From: Sperchopsis tessellata
Taxonomy: Eukaryota > Arthropoda > Insecta > Coleoptera > Hydrophilidae
Direction of reading: 5' to 3'
NCBI GenBank assembly: GCA_033557685.1
Contig: JAWQRN010000172.1
Coordinates: 1-35,186, forward strand
DNA: 35,186 nucleotides
Below the pieces are notes generated by a model. It did not search any database. It was not told the DNA's origin and saw only the letters and a list, made by a program, of their open reading frames with translations. Positions within the stretch are counted from its first letter, which is position 1. Each line of letters opens with the position of its first letter. Below are positions 9,715-21,240 of this stretch, in pieces. The position numbers and the translations under genes were made by a program.

Positions 9715-10330
9715 ATTATAATTATAAGTATCAAAGGGCCAATGGAGTTGTAAATATTTTTTAATTTCATTTTATAATGAAAGTTTCAATATTAAATGTC
9801 AAAACAAATTGATCACTTCTTTGTTTGTTAAAAATTAACTTTCGAGCTCTGGATAACATAAAATTTAATGGCATACATTTTCAGAAAGCCAAAGTTACAG
9901 TAAAATTGTCAACAATTGTGCACAACTTACTGGCAAATTATAAAAATACAGTATGACATATGTTAAGTATAAGTGGCTCAAAATTTCATAACCAGGGCTT
10001 GTGTGAATAAATAACATAGTAAAAAACGTGTATAAACCCAACATGAAAAATAAAGTTTAACTTCACTATGCAGATGGTCCTAATTTTAGTATCATAAAAT
10101 TTGCGTAAGAGTTACCTACTCACTCAAACTGTTTTCGTGTTTAAAGAAAACATAAATTTAAAGTTTATAAAGTGGAATATCATCTAGAAACTTTGCATAT
10201 ATGAAATTGTAAGAAATTATTTTTGTAAGAAATTTCTTTAAATATCTCATCGGTATAAAAATTTGCAGGCAAACATGAACTATACATTTTAAATGTAATA
10301 AAATTCTCACGTGTGCCGATCTTTCGTCCA
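9715..10330. other. AT-rich DNA, nothing recognised
   Basis: No motif, long repeat or coding signal seen. Confidence 0.4.
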
Positions 10331-10334
10331 CAAT

Positions 10335-11170
10335 TGCAAGGAAAATTTTATAGGCGAGTGCTGATTGATTAATATGGCTAAAGTGAGTGCATTGTTCGTG
10401 CTTCTTTAAACGAGTGGCAATCCTACGCTTAGTTTATTCGGTGTAGACGTTACCACAGGAAGAAAGGACCTGATAAACCCCTTCACTTTACAACGGAATG
10501 ACATTTTTTTGAGAAAGATGAACTTGTGAAATATTTTGGATTGGGGAGAATACTGTTTTGATATCAAATAATCCTTGACGAATGGTAGATGAGATGTTAT
10601 TTTGGCAACGAAGGCTGGATTCTTGAAATGTCTTATTGAACGTTAGATATCAGATAAATTATATCCACTGGATAAAAGCACATAGGTAAATATACGTAAC
10701 CCCTGGGAAACTAGAGTTGTGTGACGCAACTTGAAAGCTCGCTATATGACAGATTTAATCACAGACATTTTCTGACTAGAGTGATGATGTGAAAATACAT
10801 GCAAATATTTATTGGCATGAGCGGGCTTATGGTAAACAGAATAAAGAATTCTACGTTTTAACAATATATCTAAGAAAAGACAGGAGCCTGATAACTTAAT
10901 CTCCATCGTAAAACGAATATTGGTGTGTTGGGAATTTATGTGATCTGATCTAATAAGGCAATTAGTACCTCTCGTCCCAACGATCAAATAACAAAAAAAA
11001 ATATTGGCAATAACAGAGGACAACGGAAAACCCATAGCAGCTCCAGATTTTTGTTCGTAGAAATGGTCCCTAAATCGGAAATAAGTGGACTTCAGACAAA
11101 CCTCTGTACTATCTTGAGATTAATACTATCCTCTCTGAATAATTTGCATTATCGTCCTCCACTATAAAAC
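10335..11170 (-). mobile_element. Penelope-like element: RT C-terminus plus GIY-YIG endonuclease relic
   Basis: Read from high to low coordinates, TYFRFRDHFYEQKSGAAMGF (about 11090-11031) is the PLE reverse-transcriptase block with (G)VAMGSPLSPVIAN. It continues as PLSSVIANIF. The next part, INSQHTNIRFTMEIKLSG, FLDILLKRR and VYHKPAHANKYLHVFSHHH, matches the PLE region after the catalytic motif. The RYVDD-type catalytic segment itself is missing between SVIANIF and HINSQH, so the RT is dead. Lower down, about 10492-10340, the strand reads GVYQVLSSCGNVYTE, a stop, then TKRRIATRLKKHE, the GIY-YIG nuclease signature of canonical PLEs (VY.I.C.CG..YIGET.R....R..EH). The gap between RT and nuclease is decayed. 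Confidence 0.85.
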
Positions 11171-12965
11171 AAAAATGTAAATACATTGATTGAAAGGACT
11201 TTAAAAGCAACTTAATATTGCAAATAGGACAAAATCATATTGATCCAGCTGTGCTAAAGCTTGATAATCATAATAGAATCTGGTTTGATTTGAATGGTTG
11301 CCCTCTTCACGTAATCTAATTAGTTAAGCAGAATTTAAATATTAGATTCATTAAATCTATTGCATGGACAACAAGACTGACCTTAACTTCTCAATTATTT
11401 TTTTTTTCTATGAGTTATTTCAAATCCAGAAATATACTCCTAAAGGCAGCTTCAAAGTTATTTTTTGGGAACGGAACATATTTTTAAAACAAAATAACTA
11501 AAAAGGCTGAAACTATAGAAACCCAAGAAAACATATATGTTAAGATATATAGAATGTAACACATCAGCCGTAAAATATAACACTTTGTGTAAAGTTCTTA
11601 CATGAGAATCCAGTGTCTAGTGACCTGACACAACTTTTTATCATAGAAATGTTCGAAGAATAAGAGCATGATCTACCATATAATTAGTTTCCTTCAAACT
11701 GAAAAAACTACTTTATTCTAGACATGTTAGAAATTGCAATACAAGCAAGCACACGTTGTTGTAATGATCTACAAATATGTTCAATACAGAACAAATTGAA
11801 AACCCTAATTCAAGCACTAATAGTAATAAAATAAAACCATTAGTTCTAAATGCATTTGATGACTTAAAACAAAAACAAGAATATTGTTTGAATTTGTATA
11901 ATACAGCAGCTGTAATGTAACTAAAAAACATATTTAATAAGATGTACTATAGAAAAAAGTCAAAACTTACTTCCTATCCATTATTTTTTTTTTATATACC
12001 CCTAATACATCTAACAATCTATTAATTAAATTCCAATAGAATACAGCTTTTAGCAGTCATACTTTCATAAAGATAAACAAAGAACACAATTTTCAACCAT
12101 CAGCCAATATAAAATATCTCCTTCATTTTGCGAAACATTTAGCGTTAAAATTGAAAAATTAAAATGATCGAAATATGTACAGATTTTACAGTTTATAGTT
12201 TATTGAGGTAAACAAACTACTGATACGTAAATACAATTTCTAAACGCTTAGCTCAAAATATGTCAATCCAAGGTCAACACGAGTCCAAAAAAGTGTCAAC
12301 AATTTCCAGTGTCAATTTTCTTTCCAACATCAAGATAATAGTTTTGCTTAATCTACCGACTTATCGTATCTAATTGACACAAATGTTGCACCAGAATTTA
12401 TCACATTATGTATTTAATTTAAAATTTATTGTTCCAATTTTTTTCTTATATGTAATTGACATTTTCAGGAATCCCAGATTAGGTGAAACGAAAAATCGAA
12501 TAAAACATACTTACTACTGACCTAACCAATATACAAACTTACATTAATACCAGCGAAATCCTTTAAGATTGCATTTTAATTTAACATGTAATTAATTTAA
12601 CAGACAGTTGAGTTAATCAAGAATTTGTGAATTATTTGAAAGATATCTAAATATATGTTAAACAGACAACTACAAGGAACAAGTAAGTTCCTTTAGCTTA
12701 ATTATATCTCTGCAATTACTTTAAAAGAATGTATTAGCCAACATATTGGACCAATTTTATTTACTAAATTTGCAAAGAAAACCATTGCAGCCCTTCCCAT
12801 CATCATATTTAATTATATGTCTGTAATACTGTAAATAACTTGTTACTAAAAAAGAATCTTGTGGGAATTTGAAATTAACTAAATTAATACCTTAAATAAA
12901 AACTTTTTACCGCAGGCACCTAGCTCAAGAGATCATATTTGCTTGAATTTTATTTTCACGTTTTT
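11171..12965. other. AT-rich DNA, nothing recognised
   Basis: No coding motif found. The open frame at 11713-11931 (-) is a low-complexity hydrophobic translation. Several TGTCAA/TTGACA words cluster at 12260-12380 without a clear period. Confidence 0.4.
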
Positions 12966-12974
12966 GCTTTCTTA

Positions 12975-13430
12975 AATCAGAAGTTTCTACGCGTCAGTGA
13001 GGCCAAATTAAAGGCAGGTTTTTTTTGGATAGCCATCAGATCAAGGAGCTTATGAAAGATGCTAAATTATATAATAATAGTATGGAAAAAGATCAGAAAA
13101 ATGCCTGGCTCGCATTGAAGTCCATACTTTCTGGGCAACCATTGGAGCTTAGAGTATGAATATGTTGTTAAGGAACTCCCGCGGAGCTTCCTGGTTCTTG
13201 GTACACGTATGTCCATAAAGATGCACTTTCTCAGATCATATTTAGATAACTTTCCTGAGAAGTGTGGGGATCACAGGGCGGAGCAAGGTGAGCGCATTCA
13301 TCAAGACATTCGAGTGATGGAAGAGAGGTACCAGGATGGTGGGAATATGAAAATTCTTACAGGCTATTGCTGGTGCCTCGAGAAAGATGTTCAAGATGCA
13401 AAATATACACGAAAGTCCTTGAAAAAGTAA
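12975..13430 (+). pseudogene. Unclassified repeat-borne protein family, C-terminal relic
   Basis: About 12975-13020 reads KFLRVSEAKLKAGFF; a frame change gives LDSHQIKELMKDAKLYNNSM and KDQKNAWLALKSIL (about 13030-13128). After a lost stretch, 13209-13427 reads MSIKMHFLRSYLDNFPEKCG, EQGERIHQDIRVMEERYQ and LTGYCWCLEKDV. These blocks match, in order, an uncharacterised family often seen in multiple copies in arthropod and cnidarian genomes (SEAKLK.G.F.G.QI..L..D; AW.SF..VV..FLGN; HFL.SHLD.FPEN.G; E.GERFHQDI..ME.RYQG; DYCW.LKRD). The copy number suggests a mobile-element origin, but I do not know the class. The FLGN.K..NY segment is deleted or unreadable here, and at least two frame changes occur. 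Confidence 0.7.
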
Positions 13431-14550
13431 TTTCTTCCACAATAATGGTGTTCCGTTATATGATTTATTTCCATAATACTAACTTTCTAAAATTCGAGGT
13501 AGTAAAAAAGACTGACCTCATTGAGCAAAAGGGGCTATAGTTTTGACTTCAGCATGCGCTAAATATAAAAGAACAACTATAAAAATGCTGACCTCAGAAA
13601 AATAAATTAAACCTCAAACCAGTGTAATTTACAAACGAATAAAAATGTTCGCTTAAACTAGGCTTGGACTAAGATCACAACAGAATATTTGGTTTAGTTT
13701 AGTTTTACTTCCTGATATTCTTGGCCAAAAATTGATATATTAATTTATCCACAATATTTATTTCCAAATACTTAGTAATTCCAAAATAACAATAACATCT
13801 TAATTTAATACTCTGCCGTTCGCTAACAGAATTTGTGACACAATCGGTGTTGCTATATTTACATTTTATCGGAATAACAATAAGCTAAATTCTCAATGAT
13901 TTCATTCAAAGTCACTACCTTGTCTGAGTAATGAGTTTGTTTACAAAATGCCGATGAAGCCTTCTACAGCAAAGTTGAACTCTGGTTACGATAAAGCCTT
14001 ATCAGCGAATAAAATATGTTCATAAAGTTCAGCAAGGTTATAATTTTTACAATAAATTTCAATTAAAAAACGCATTTAAACTCAATGTAGCATAAATAAG
14101 ACCAGAGTGTAAAAATTCTTTATGTTCTTAAAGGACGCACACGTCGTTTGTGGGTTTGTAAACAAGTTATGTCACAGAAGTTGCGTTTACAATACATTAT
14201 TGTAAAATACCATTTAATTATGTAACTAACATGTCGTTTATACCACTTTAGAAATTCTAGTAAACTCTGAATCATATGAAATAGATGGGAAGCTACATTT
14301 TTTTGTCTTCGTATTTGTCAGATCCTACATGCATTATTTGTCTTATTGAATATTACTATTATGCTAGAAAATATAAGTGCATATTCCTGGTAAAAACGTA
14401 ATATTTATAATAAATATAACCTAATTTAGAAATAAATCTCCAATCATTAGCTAACCTTAAAAGTACATACACAGATCGAAAGGCTCGTAACATGAAGAAA
14501 GTGATACAGTATGAAACTGAATTGATCAGTTGTGGTATATTATATCATTT
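13431..14550. other. AT-rich DNA, nothing recognised
   Basis: No motif or long repeat identified. Confidence 0.4.
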
Positions 14551-14579
14551 TTAATCTGAATTTAAGTTATTACCCTGTT

Positions 14580-15430
14580 TCTTATATATGACTACAGGGT
14601 AGGTGGGATAGTATTAGTGCTGAAATGTGGATTTCTTATTGACTGTTGAAGCAGACGATAGAGTGGGATTGAATGTAACTTACCTTAGGTGGGAACAAAA
14701 TGGCGTGATCAGCTAGTGACAAATATGGCGTAGGATTCACAATTAAATATTGTGTAAATTGTAACTCTCAAGTACGTACGTGGAGCCGTAACTGTATGCT
14801 ACTTCATCAAAGTGATACACAAATACAGAACAAAGATATTGAAATATAATGGGATAAAATATAACAAGCTATACTGTTTCGTTCAATACAATAATTCAGT
14901 GTACACGAAAATAAACAAAGTGTTTAAACCTCAAAAGAACAGACCACAGTAAAAATCCTCAATTATACCGGTCCGCCTTGCAACTGGAATAATTATAATT
15001 ATTAGGCAAATAGCTAATACACAGACATAAGATTTCAAATAAACTATGTAATTATATGTTTAATGTTGTTCCTAGAGAATATGCACATAATAAAGCATAC
15101 CTGGAAACTACAGACAACTCCAATTTCCACCTGTCAAACTCTCATCTACACTTGCATAAATATAGGCTTGAATTCTTCCGGTTTTCGCTAGATCTAGAAA
15201 CGGTATATTTGCTAAGCCTAACCCTGAATCACCAGCGATATGTCAGAAACATATACCCATACCTCAGTATATAACAAACTCCTGTATTATCCCCCTTGTT
15301 TTAGACCAAAACTGTATACCAGACTGTTTAATAGTAAATAGTAAAGAAGTCTCTGAACCGACATTCAGCCTTTTGTCAACGCGTGTACCACAACTCTCAA
15401 GACATAGGGTATATCCACCCTGCTATACAG
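14580..15430 (+). repeat. Dispersed unnamed repeat, copy 1
   Basis: Several blocks recur in the same order and orientation at 28540-29560. Examples are GCGTGATCA(G/T)CTA (about 14703), CTCTCAAGTACGTACGTGGAG (about 14764; other copy CTCTCAAATACGAACGTGGAG), GGGATAAAATATAACAAG (about 14850), CTCAATTATACCGGTCCGCC (about 14959) and ATAAATATAGGCTTGAATTC (about 15158). Later, CTCCTGTATTATCCCC (about 15281) aligns with CTCCTGTATAATCCAC. No protein domain was recognised; the open frame at 15056-15274 lies inside this repeat. It might be an LTR or a long non-autonomous element, but its ends were not found. Confidence 0.6.
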
Positions 15431-17325
15431 TTATCTCTTTAGTTTCGGATTCAAAATAATATAATGAATACAATGATAAAATATAGACCAATTGACCGTG
15501 CAAATATTAAACATAATAAATATGTATGTCGAAATACGGAAGGTAAAAATAAAAAAAAAGTAGACCTCAAGTAAATTATTTCAGAGATTAAAGAGTAATA
15601 AACAGCACCTTATAGATAACAGGCTAGGATTTAATCTTCGAGTATGTAAACTTCGTCTGTACATGAACTTCACATTCTCAAAATGAGGTCGATGGATCAT
15701 GTACTTTTACAGAATAGGTACACTTGCACAGACAGAGCAGGCAATAAAAGAATTTATGGTGTATGATAAACTAATAATGAGAAAAATAAACATATCCAAT
15801 CGCTTTGTGAAGTAGTGAGGTGTTTTCAAGAGTGATTGTTCAATAACAGCCGAGATGTACGATTTTTTGTGATTTTGTTTATTTTAATCTTCTGTGGCAT
15901 TTGCTATACTATACTCTGATTACCTTACATAATTAATCTTTCATAAGTCTTCCATTCCTTACAATTTTTCTCATAGTACCAACTAAATTGCGACTCACAT
16001 TCGGGTTTTTTTTATCCTCCATTCTTCCAACTCTAAAAAATACAGATATATAAACATTCCAAGCAAATACTCAACATTCTTTATTTTACTTAATTATTGT
16101 TAATACATTCTAGACTCCGTTAGAGTGAAAAAAGTTTACAATCCACTTAAATAAGAAACAAATGTGAATCGGAAAGAACGCTTAGGACTGGAGAGAGGAA
16201 AACAAAAAAGAGTTTTCGTTAATCTTATTTGGACTCGCTAGATTTAATTATCAAATAAAATCAGCGAAAAGGGGAAAGAAAATAAGTAATTCCAATAAGA
16301 CTTACTGTCACGCTATCTCTATGAAAACCGCGCCTCATTTATGACATATTACGACAAAAATGCATCCGGTACAAGCTCTTTTGTGAGGTACCTCATAAAA
16401 TTTTGATTGTTGGGGACGTCATAATGACGTAAACGAAAAAGCCGTTAGGCTTTCAACAATGCACCCAATAGTTTAGCAAATATTAGTTATTATTTCTGAG
16501 CTTAGTATTAAAAGTACGTCAAATTTGCAAATGAACTTTCATTTCAGATAATTTTTCCTTACATAAGAACGATGCGATTTAACCCAATAAAATAGGGTAA
16601 GCTAGGAATATAACATTGAAAATTAGTTAAAATAATGAATAATAGTACAATAGAGAAGAATTATAAACAAATTTAAATGGCATGTATACATAAAAGCACA
16701 TTTTTTGAAAATGTCATACCAACTGCAATCAACCATAATTTCTGTAACTTATTACCGAAAATTAAACCAAATCATATATAATACATTTTATTGTTATACA
16801 ATGATAATATTTAACTATTCCCGCTTATATTTTTATTTTTGTTTTCCTCTTTTTCTTCATTTTATAAATCTGTTTTAAAGCTAGATGTGATCTTAAATAA
16901 AATGCTTGTACTGCAAACTTAAGTAATCCGTTTATAGACTAGTAGGCGCCTAGATACCAATTTAAAAAAAAAAACAATCTCAAAATAAAATATCCTGCAA
17001 ACCTTAGCAGAAAAATAAAACGTAACTACCAAATAAAATCGGTAATCAAAGAATTCAATAAATCGAGTTATACCAACAAAAACAAATCAGACACAGTTGA
17101 TTTCACCCCATAAAACCTTAGCACCACTAAAAATAAACTCTTTTAAACTAATAACAAACATATTAGGAATACTTTTAATGTCTAATGGTATTAAGTTATA
17201 AATCATCTTATCCAAAACGTAGATTCTCACCTTCGCTAAATGTAATTTCTCTCTAGTTCAGGTTAGGTGCACATGACTTCTACTAAAATGATACTCTGGT
17301 GACCCATTAATGAATGTAGAAACCG
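15431..17325. other. AT-rich DNA with two short palindromes, no gene recognised
   Basis: The only notable structures are TGAGGTACCTCA (16384-16395) and ACGTCATAATGACGT (16416-16430), both perfect palindromes. The surrounding 16.1-16.5 kb is slightly less AT-rich than its neighbourhood, but no exon was recognised. Confidence 0.4.
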
Positions 17326-17329
17326 ACAG

Positions 17330-17745
17330 TATATATAGCTAAAGCACATTCTAAATCTCATTAATTTTAAACAAGCTCTTTGTGGGAAAAAACTTCTAGG
17401 TTATTTATCATGTTATTGTACGCAGAACTTTTATAGTATAAGAGTGACTTTTTAATACTTTCCTAATCATCAATATGTTGTTTCTGTATATATTTGGAAA
17501 AGGTCATCCTTATTCACTTCACCACTTTTTTAATATGTTTTTCACAGTTTAAAATTTAATCTACTGTAACACCTAAATATTGCATAGCGTCAGTTCTTTC
17601 AATCTCAGGACAGTTACACTTACCCAACTTACAATTATGTGTTTGAACTTAATTTTCTTTAAGGAAAATGTTAAAAGATTTGTGTTTTCCGTATATATCT
17701 TAAGATTCCGGTTAAGCCAAACTAGAATCTGCCTTATTTATTACA
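17330..17745 (-). pseudogene. Non-LTR retrotransposon reverse transcriptase, C-terminal part (Jockey/CR1-like)
   Basis: Minus-strand frames contain ILVWLNRNLKIYTENTNLLT (about 17735-17675), matching the RT block W...N.L.LN..KT..L.F. After a frame change they contain DAMQYLGVTVD, a stop, then LNCEKHIKKVVK (about 17590-17520), matching YLGI.ID..L.W..HI..V..K. The thumb region beyond this is decayed. The plus-strand open frame at 17580-17921 is a shadow. A different non-LTR fragment in the opposite orientation begins about 190 bp to the right. Confidence 0.7.
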
Positions 17746-17929
17746 TGGCCTTCAACTCAGCTTCTTTCCAAACCTATCCTTTCACTATGAAGGCCGTATC
17801 GTGTCATTTAAATAAACTAAAAACAAGAAGGGTACCAAGAAAATACATGCGGTGTATCTGTTTTAACTATAGATTTGGTCAACAATTGGTTAAGTCTCAC
17901 TCTCTGATTACGATTACTTAAATAACTTC

Positions 17930-18490
17930 TTCATTCAACCACAAAAGATAACATTTGAAACAGTAAGTCAATTCTACAACCTAAGGGTGGATATCTCATG
18001 CAACGGAACTAAAGAGTCAGAAATACATAAAAGAACAATTATCGCAAACAAAGCGTACTTTGCAATATCACATGTATTTAAGTCACAAACATATCATCGG
18101 AATACGAAGATTCGAGTGAATAAGACGTGACCAATATTGATTTATGGATGTGAATTTTGTATGCTTGCACATAAAAAAATGAGTCTACCTTAGACACCTT
18201 CTAAATAAGAAGAACAACATTCGGAATTCGAAATTCGACAAGAACTATAGGAACCGCCCCTATTTGAATACTTGAAGATACAAATACTCAAATGGACACG
18301 ACACGTTATCAGGATGGTGGAAGGAAGAACATCGAGAAGTAATCTGTGGGAATTCCATGGAAGAAATGGGACGACACCGTGAACGAAGATGCATGAAGCG
18401 TTTAAAGGACACGGAATTTGAGAAGAGTAGCGATGGATAGGGAAAAGTGGAAGCAAAAGCTCAAATTTGGACTGAAGCGCAGTAGAAGAG
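17930..18490 (+). pseudogene. Non-LTR retrotransposon (RTE-like endonuclease-RT family), C-terminal end
   Basis: The plus strand reads VSQFYNLRVDISCNGTKESE, then IHKRTIIANKAYFAISHVFK and TKIRVNKT (about 17965-18125). This fits the block F.YLG..I..D....EI..RI..A..AF..L...L.S......TK...Y.T. A stop precedes PILIYGCEFCML (about 18131-18166; family P...YG.E.W.L). After another break come IQILKWTRHVIRMVEGRTSR (about 18280-18335; family RL.W.GHV.RM...R) and GRNGTTP (family GRR..GRP). The order is that of the C-terminal half of insect RTE-like non-LTR elements. The minus-strand open frame at 18190-18558 is a shadow. Confidence 0.78.
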
Positions 18491-19017
18491 TGACTTAACC
18501 AGTAATGTGAGTAACCTGAATCGTATGCCTGCTTTAAGTCCAAAACACTGTTATACACTTCTAGTTTAAATCAAAATCAATTAATGAGTTAATGAAATTT
18601 GTAGACAAGCCTTCCCTAAAACGAAACGGTTTGGAACTTATGATTTTATATTACTACCACCACTAATCATCACATATCTTGTAAATGATTTATAACTATT
18701 AACTGCGCGGCTTCGTCAACATCCGTCAACAAATATAAGTCACCCCATGTTTCTTAATTTATTAATATCTATCTTTAATTGCCGTTTGTATAACGTATCC
18801 CGCATCGCAGGTATTTATATATTAGCACGCAAAAGATTTCATAGAGATACTAATTATACATAATGTTTTTAGCATACAAAATATACAAACATTTGTGACA
18901 CCTGTAAAACTTTTTTAAATCAACCCGATTTATTTATGTCTGTAGAAGGTAGCCTATAAATATTTATCTACACATATACAACCTTAAGTGACTTTAATAT
19001 ATTATCAGGCCGCTTTT
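18491..19017. other. AT-rich DNA, nothing recognised
   Basis: No motif or long repeat identified. Confidence 0.35.
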
Positions 19018-19490
19018 ACACATATTTTTTTACGGTTACGGTGTCCCGAGTATGGCCGGGATACAACCATGTAGTTCACTGAAATCACGGTAGCCGTAGC
19101 TTATATTCCAAGAACGGCAAAGAATTATTTTGTAAATAAGTTGTTAGACGGGCCATGACTCTGCCAGCGCCGTGTGTGTAAAGTGAGTGAAAATTGAAAA
19201 CACAGCAGAGGTGTTGCAGCTGTGAAGGGGTTGGACTGAAAAATACTTCTCCCCCTCGAAATCTAAATTGACCAGTTTTGTTGAAAATCGTATCAATTTC
19301 AGATATAGTGTTACTTTGGGTGGCTTGTTTTGAATTGAAGGAACTTAGTATGTAGCACAATTTTTTGCGACCGTTTTAATTAACGAAATCATTCAACATA
19401 CAGCTTCTTTAAAAGATAATTAGTCTAGAGGCCCGGTCACATTGCGGGGGAGTTTGTGAAAACATATCACATGTAACCCCTTGGATAATG
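19018..19490. other. GC-richer segment with hairpin, probably part of an unidentified repeat
   Basis: Composition rises clearly above the neighbourhood. At 19031-19097 an imperfect inverted repeat (TTACGGTTACGGTG against CACGGTAGCCGTAG, 11 of 14) encloses an inner TCCCG/CGGGA pair, so the strand can fold into a two-level stem. The open frame at 19085-19360 (-) shows no recognisable domain. A non-coding end of a mobile element is possible, but the family was not recognised. Confidence 0.35.
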
Positions 19491-19529
19491 CCATACATTT
19501 GTGCTTTTCAAGTTTTTCGTTCATTCATT

Positions 19530-19860
19530 ATTATTATATATTATTATTGTTATTAATATAGCGAGTTTCTTCTTCATCGCCACTATCACTCCCTCTTATA
19601 CTCTGGTAGCTTTCTCTACTCCCCTCCAAAGTATATGTACTCGTATGTGTAGTTGTTTCCTTTCCCTTTACCTTGTTTCGCTGAGTACCGCAATATCAAC
19701 ATTGTATGTGTAGCGTTCTCTAAAGATCCAATCTTCTTTTGTGCTTAAACCTTGAATGTTGTAGCATCCTAAATTCTTTTGCCATTGTATTTGCTTGTGT
19801 CGTTTTCCGTATGATCCGTCCGATTTCCGAGGCTGTGTTTTAGGATATTTAGCAATTTTA
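19530..19860 (-). pseudogene. Non-LTR retrotransposon endonuclease (AP-type) domain, N-terminal part
   Basis: From high to low coordinates the minus strand reads GCYNIQGLSTKEDWIFRER (about 19770-19715), then YTYNVDIAVLSETR (about 19713-19672), then, past a stop, LWRGVEKATRV, a stop, and GVIVAMKKKLA. This matches the start of the APE-like endonuclease of insect RTE-like elements: (T)WNV.(G)L at the N-terminus, the D.A.LSETR block containing the metal-binding Glu, and (F)W.GV......(A)GV.(I)...K..L. Upstream codons (RKSDGSYGKRHKQIQWQ) may belong to the leader. Only the first third of the domain is present; the RT on the right lies on the opposite strand and is a different insertion. Confidence 0.75.
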
Positions 19861-19984
19861 CGTGAGGCAGAGAGCTAGTCTACCGTTTCAACCCTCCTTC
19901 ATTATTTAATGAGAGACTTGCATTTCCCTTTGATAAAAGTAAAGGTAGTGACGAAGCATTGTGTGAGATTACATGTAATATACA

Positions 19985-20911
19985 TATATGAACCAATACG
20001 GTTTTAATAGAAATGTGGACACTTTGCGCGAGCTTTCTAGAAAGGTTTTATCGTGTTTTACCGTCGGCAGAAGGTTCTTGGCTGTCTTTCTTGACCTAGT
20101 CAATACATTTCACACTGTGCCGCAAGAATTTACTACTGGAAGAATTAGTTTGTGTGGACATGATGTTTGATTCGTCTGATTGGACACAATATGTAAGATT
20201 TACCACGTCTGAAAGAAGTATGCATAGTATTCAATTGTCTGTACTACATGATACTATTGATGTTATTCTCATTGTACATAAATGAATTGTACAGTTTGTA
20301 TTTTGGTGGTGGAGCAGTTTGTTATGGCGATCGTTCTGTCCTTAAATTTTCCGGAAACAGCTGAAATTATGTTTTTCAAACTGCTAGCAAGGGTTTAAGG
20401 TAGGTGAAGTGGTATTATTTATTACCAATCAACTTTTTCTTAACTTGGAAAATGTAAAATGTACTCGATTTTCTTTAATTCACTGTAATCTACTGGTGTT
20501 AGCTGATCTTGTTTTGAGTCCCATAATGAAGTAATATGGTTTATGAAGTACATAATGTGTATTAATGCTACGGTAGACTGTCATTTGTCATGGAATGAAC
20601 TTAAAAAAGATCCTTAACGAGTTCAGAAACTTGATTGCAAGTTTTTTTATCGCCTGAGAAGCATACTGAATATTATTAATATGATCGTAATTTGTATTGC
20701 TCTTGTTCAATTTATAATAAATTATTGTATAATGTGCTCGAGAGGCACATATAACACCACATTGGGCTCTCTGTTTGTAATGCAGAACAGCATATTGAAA
20801 ATTATTATGATAGAGGGCAAACTTAACCAGACACACTCTAGGTTGATGGAACTTACAAAAACAAGGTTAGTTTTTGTCATAACCAGTCATGGACATAACG
20901 CTATAGCATAA
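19985..20911 (+). pseudogene. Non-LTR retrotransposon reverse transcriptase, most of the RT domain
   Basis: Plus-strand pieces in RT order: NQYGFNRNVDTL and FLAVFLDLVNTFHTVPQE (19988-20128; family QFGFR..RST, VFLDL.KAFDTV.H, with the first catalytic Asp kept); LFSLYINELY (about 20263-20292; family LFLIYINDL); AVCYGDRSVLKFSGNS (about 20317-20364; family CYADDTALL.SG.S, active site degenerate); ASKGLR...VKWY (about 20385-20415); and IVICIALVQFIINYCIMCSR with GTYNTTLGSLFVMQNSILKI (20684-20803; family YYAL.QSII.YGI..WGG...........QN.ILK). The last stretch is a long clean frame. Many stops lie between blocks. Best described as CR1/Jockey-like. The overlapping minus-strand frame at 20588-20836 is a shadow. 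Confidence 0.82.
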
Positions 20912-21145
20912 TTGATTGGAAGTTGGTTGTACCATTTTTAATATGTTTGCACTAAAATTATTTTATGTGTTGTCAGATGTTATTTAGGGTATATTAAAGC
21001 ATAAAACAATATGCGGGGCAATTCCAAGATTGCATTGTAATATGTTAAGTAATGCTGGGTCAAATTCATATTTTAGGATCAATCTTCGATCCCAAAAAAT
21101 TCGATTGATCAAAAAATCGTAAGATTGATGTGATCGGGGATCGAA

Positions 21146-21240
21146 TATCGATCCCCGGTCAAAGATCAATCCCTGATAAAAGATCAATCCCCGATCGAAG
21201 ATCAATCAATGGTCAAAGATCGATTTCCGGTCGAAAATTG
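21146..21240. repeat. Left array of an 18-bp GATC-rich repeat
   Basis: About five 18-bp units, such as GATCAATCCCTGATAAAA, GATCAATCCCCGATCGAA and GATCAATCAATGGTCAAA, follow without gaps. An ATATCGATCCCCGG-type unit precedes them. The minus-strand open frame at 20984-21205, with its repeating LIFDRG residues, is a by-product of this array. Confidence 0.8.

Noticed and set aside
17580..17921. 113-residue open frame (+)
   Set aside because: Antisense to the minus-strand RT relic with YLGVTVD and KHIKKVV, so treated as a shadow.
18190..18558. 122-residue open frame (-), one of the longest in the window
   Set aside because: It is antisense to the plus-strand non-LTR C-terminal relic, whose blocks (YGCE, LKWTRHVIRM) explain the sequence better.
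20984..21205. Frame with repeating LIFDRG/FYQG residues (-)
   Set aside because: The residue pattern only reflects the 18-bp tandem DNA repeat; no protein role supported. The same holds for 23033-23242.
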